Shown piece by piece: positions 62,944-64,000 of a DNA stretch of 64,000 nucleotides. Origin of the DNA: Polynucleobacter sp. VK25 (GTDB lineage: Bacteria; Pseudomonadota; Gammaproteobacteria; Burkholderiales; Burkholderiaceae); assembly GCF_018687355.1 (NCBI RefSeq), contig NZ_CP061288.1, positions 186,001 through 250,000 of the forward strand. Reading direction: 5' to 3'. The position numbers and the translations under genes were made by a program. Positions within the stretch are counted from its first letter, which is position 1, and each line of letters opens with the position of its first letter. A model generated the notes under the pieces. That model worked only from the letters and a program-made list of their open reading frames with translations, was not told the origin of the DNA and searched no databases.

Positions 62944-64000
62944 ATGAGCGCTGTATCTTCTACCCCCGTATTAAATCCTTCCGCTAATCCCAAGATTTTG
63001 TTGGTGAAGCTATCGTCATTGGGGGATGTACTTCACAACCTGCCGATTATTTGGGATTTACGGGCACGCTTGCCTAATGCTCAAATTGACTGGGTAGTTG
63101 AGGAGGGCTATGTTCATTTGCTCAAACCTCTTTTGAGTCGTGATGGATTTAAAGGTATTGATCGCATTATTCCTTTTGGCCTGCGTCGCTGGAAAAAGAA
63201 TCTACTGAAGCTGTCAACCTGGAAGCAATTTTTTGGCTTTAAAGCAGAACTTCAAGAGGTGGCCTATGACATCATCATTGAAACTCAGGGTCTTCTGAAA
63301 TCAGCCATTGTTTGCTCTCTGGCCAGGAAGTCTTCAGGCGCAGTGATTGCAGGCTTAGCTAATGCAACTGAGTTTTCTGGTTATGAGCCTATCGCAAGAT
63401 CTTTTTACAACCAATCAGTGCAAGTGCCAAAGCAATGCCATGCAGTCGATCGTTCGCGTTGGGTGATGTGTTCCGCTTTGGATTGGCCACTGCTAGAGCG
63501 TTCACAAGCTCCTCAGTTTTATCCTGATGAATATATTCAATCTTTGAGCGTGACTGGTAAGCCTATCGCTCATCAGCTAGTAGCTCCTTATGTTCTTTGT
63601 TTTCATTCAACTGCGAGAGAGGCTAAACGTTGGCCTAACAACCATTGGATTGAATTGGGCAAAGCATTCGCCAGTCGCGGGTATCAAGTAGTTTTTCCTT
63701 GGGGCAACTTGGCCGAGCAGGCAATAAGTAAAGAGATAGCATCGCAAATTCCGAATGCCTTAGTGCCACCTGCTTTTTCAATTGAGGAGGCATTCTCTGT
63801 AATTGCGAGTGCGGCATTAACTGTGGGTGTTGATACTGGCCTGACGCATTTAGCGGCAGTACTCAATAAGCCAACGGTTGAGATTTATTGTGACTCACCA
63901 TTGTGGAAGACCGAGGGATATTGGTCTAACCAGATTCGTAACGTTGGTGATATTCATCATCCGCCAACAGTAGCGGCAGTGCTTCAGGCAGCTAACGAGT
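62944..64000 (+). CDS. waaC: Lipopolysaccharide heptosyltransferase I (3' end outside window)
   Basis: I translated this from ATG 62944 to the window edge (352 codons, no stop). It is a GT9 enzyme that adds the first L-glycero-D-manno-heptose to Kdo of the LPS inner core. PKILLVKLSSLGDVLHNLPI near the start (family signature), DWVVEEGYVHLL, the substrate-site block LCFHSTAREAKRWPNNHWIE, VGVDTGLTHLAAVLNKPTVE and YCDSPLWKTEGYW support heptosyltransferase I over II. Most of the protein is present; only the last residues are missing. It links the rhamnose and transferase genes to LPS core assembly. Confidence 0.93.
   Translation, partial: MSAVSSTPVLNPSANPKILLVKLSSLGDVLHNLPIIWDLRARLPNAQIDWVVEEGYVHLLKPLLSRDGFKGIDRIIPFGLRRWKKNLLKLSTWKQFFGFKAELQEVAYDIIIETQGLLKSAIVCSLARKSSGAVIAGLANATEFSGYEPIARSFYNQSVQVPKQCHAVDRSRWVMCSALDWPLLERSQAPQFYPDEYIQSLSVTGKPIAHQLVAPYVLCFHSTAREAKRWPNNHWIELGKAFASRGYQVVFPWGNLAEQAISKEIASQIPNALVPPAFSIEEAFSVIASAALTVGVDTGLTHLAAVLNKPTVEIYCDSPLWKTEGYWSNQIRNVGDIHHPPTVAAVLQAANE

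Overview
The window looks like chromosome from a small-genome freshwater betaproteobacterium of the Burkholderiaceae, most probably Polynucleobacter. The evidence is moderate GC by eye, dense gene packing, the aroQ-accB-accC-prmA block, nrdAB followed by a lysine/alanine-rich histone H1-like gene, the hemJ-rlmL-rubredoxin-hemL run, and many Burkholderiales-type protein variants. The species is inferred; no marker rRNA is present.

Layout. 1-6056: a CNP1-like lipoprotein (cut by the window edge), rppH, proS, ffh, a CcsA/YpjD-type membrane protein and a PP0621-AmpD fusion. 6057-11300: nrdA-nrdB behind two NrdR-type boxes, then the histone H1-like gene, whose reading frame breaks at an A9 run. 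11361-17046 (minus): a PfkB-type sugar kinase, a PrmA-DUF3426 fusion, accC, accB, aroQ and a TlpA-type thioredoxin. 17073-23816 (plus): mpl, a FabG-type reductase, an RNB ribonuclease, a TonB-like protein, aroE and mtgA. 23839-31786: pyrF, corA, pncC, pgpA, thiL, maeB, a barstar-family protein and rsmE. 31830-44710: tkt-gap, fur/bamE (divergent), dapB, leuS-lptE-holA, proA, hemJ and rlmL. 44778-52132: a 56-residue rubredoxin, hemL, apaH, phrB, an ElyC/YdcF-like protein, yqgE-ruvX and pyrR-pyrB. 52112-59276: seven glycosyltransferase-like genes in both orientations, probably a variable surface-polysaccharide island. 59314-62903: rfbBDAC for dTDP-L-rhamnose. 62944 to the end: the 5' part of a heptosyltransferase I gene.

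How it fits together. Most of the window is housekeeping: translation (proS, leuS, ffh), dNTP synthesis (nrdAB), malonyl-CoA supply (accBC), aromatic, proline, lysine, heme and pyrimidine steps, and cell-wall turnover (AmpD, Mpl, MtgA). The right end is an envelope-polysaccharide region, where rhamnose donor synthesis adjoins a set of transferases including a GT10 fucosyltransferase and an H-x-R-R-G-D fucosyltransferase-like protein.

The points most worth a second look are: the dnaX-type A AAA AAG slippery site directly before the stop of the H1-like gene, with a 42-codon -1 extension ending in WPFPTGTRP; two gene fusions (PP0621-AmpD and PrmA-DUF3426, the latter without its usual zinc ribbon); a barstar-like protein with no barnase nearby; a perfect 17-bp inverted repeat after maeB; and the transferase island. 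No tRNA, rRNA, CRISPR array, transposase or integrase was seen.
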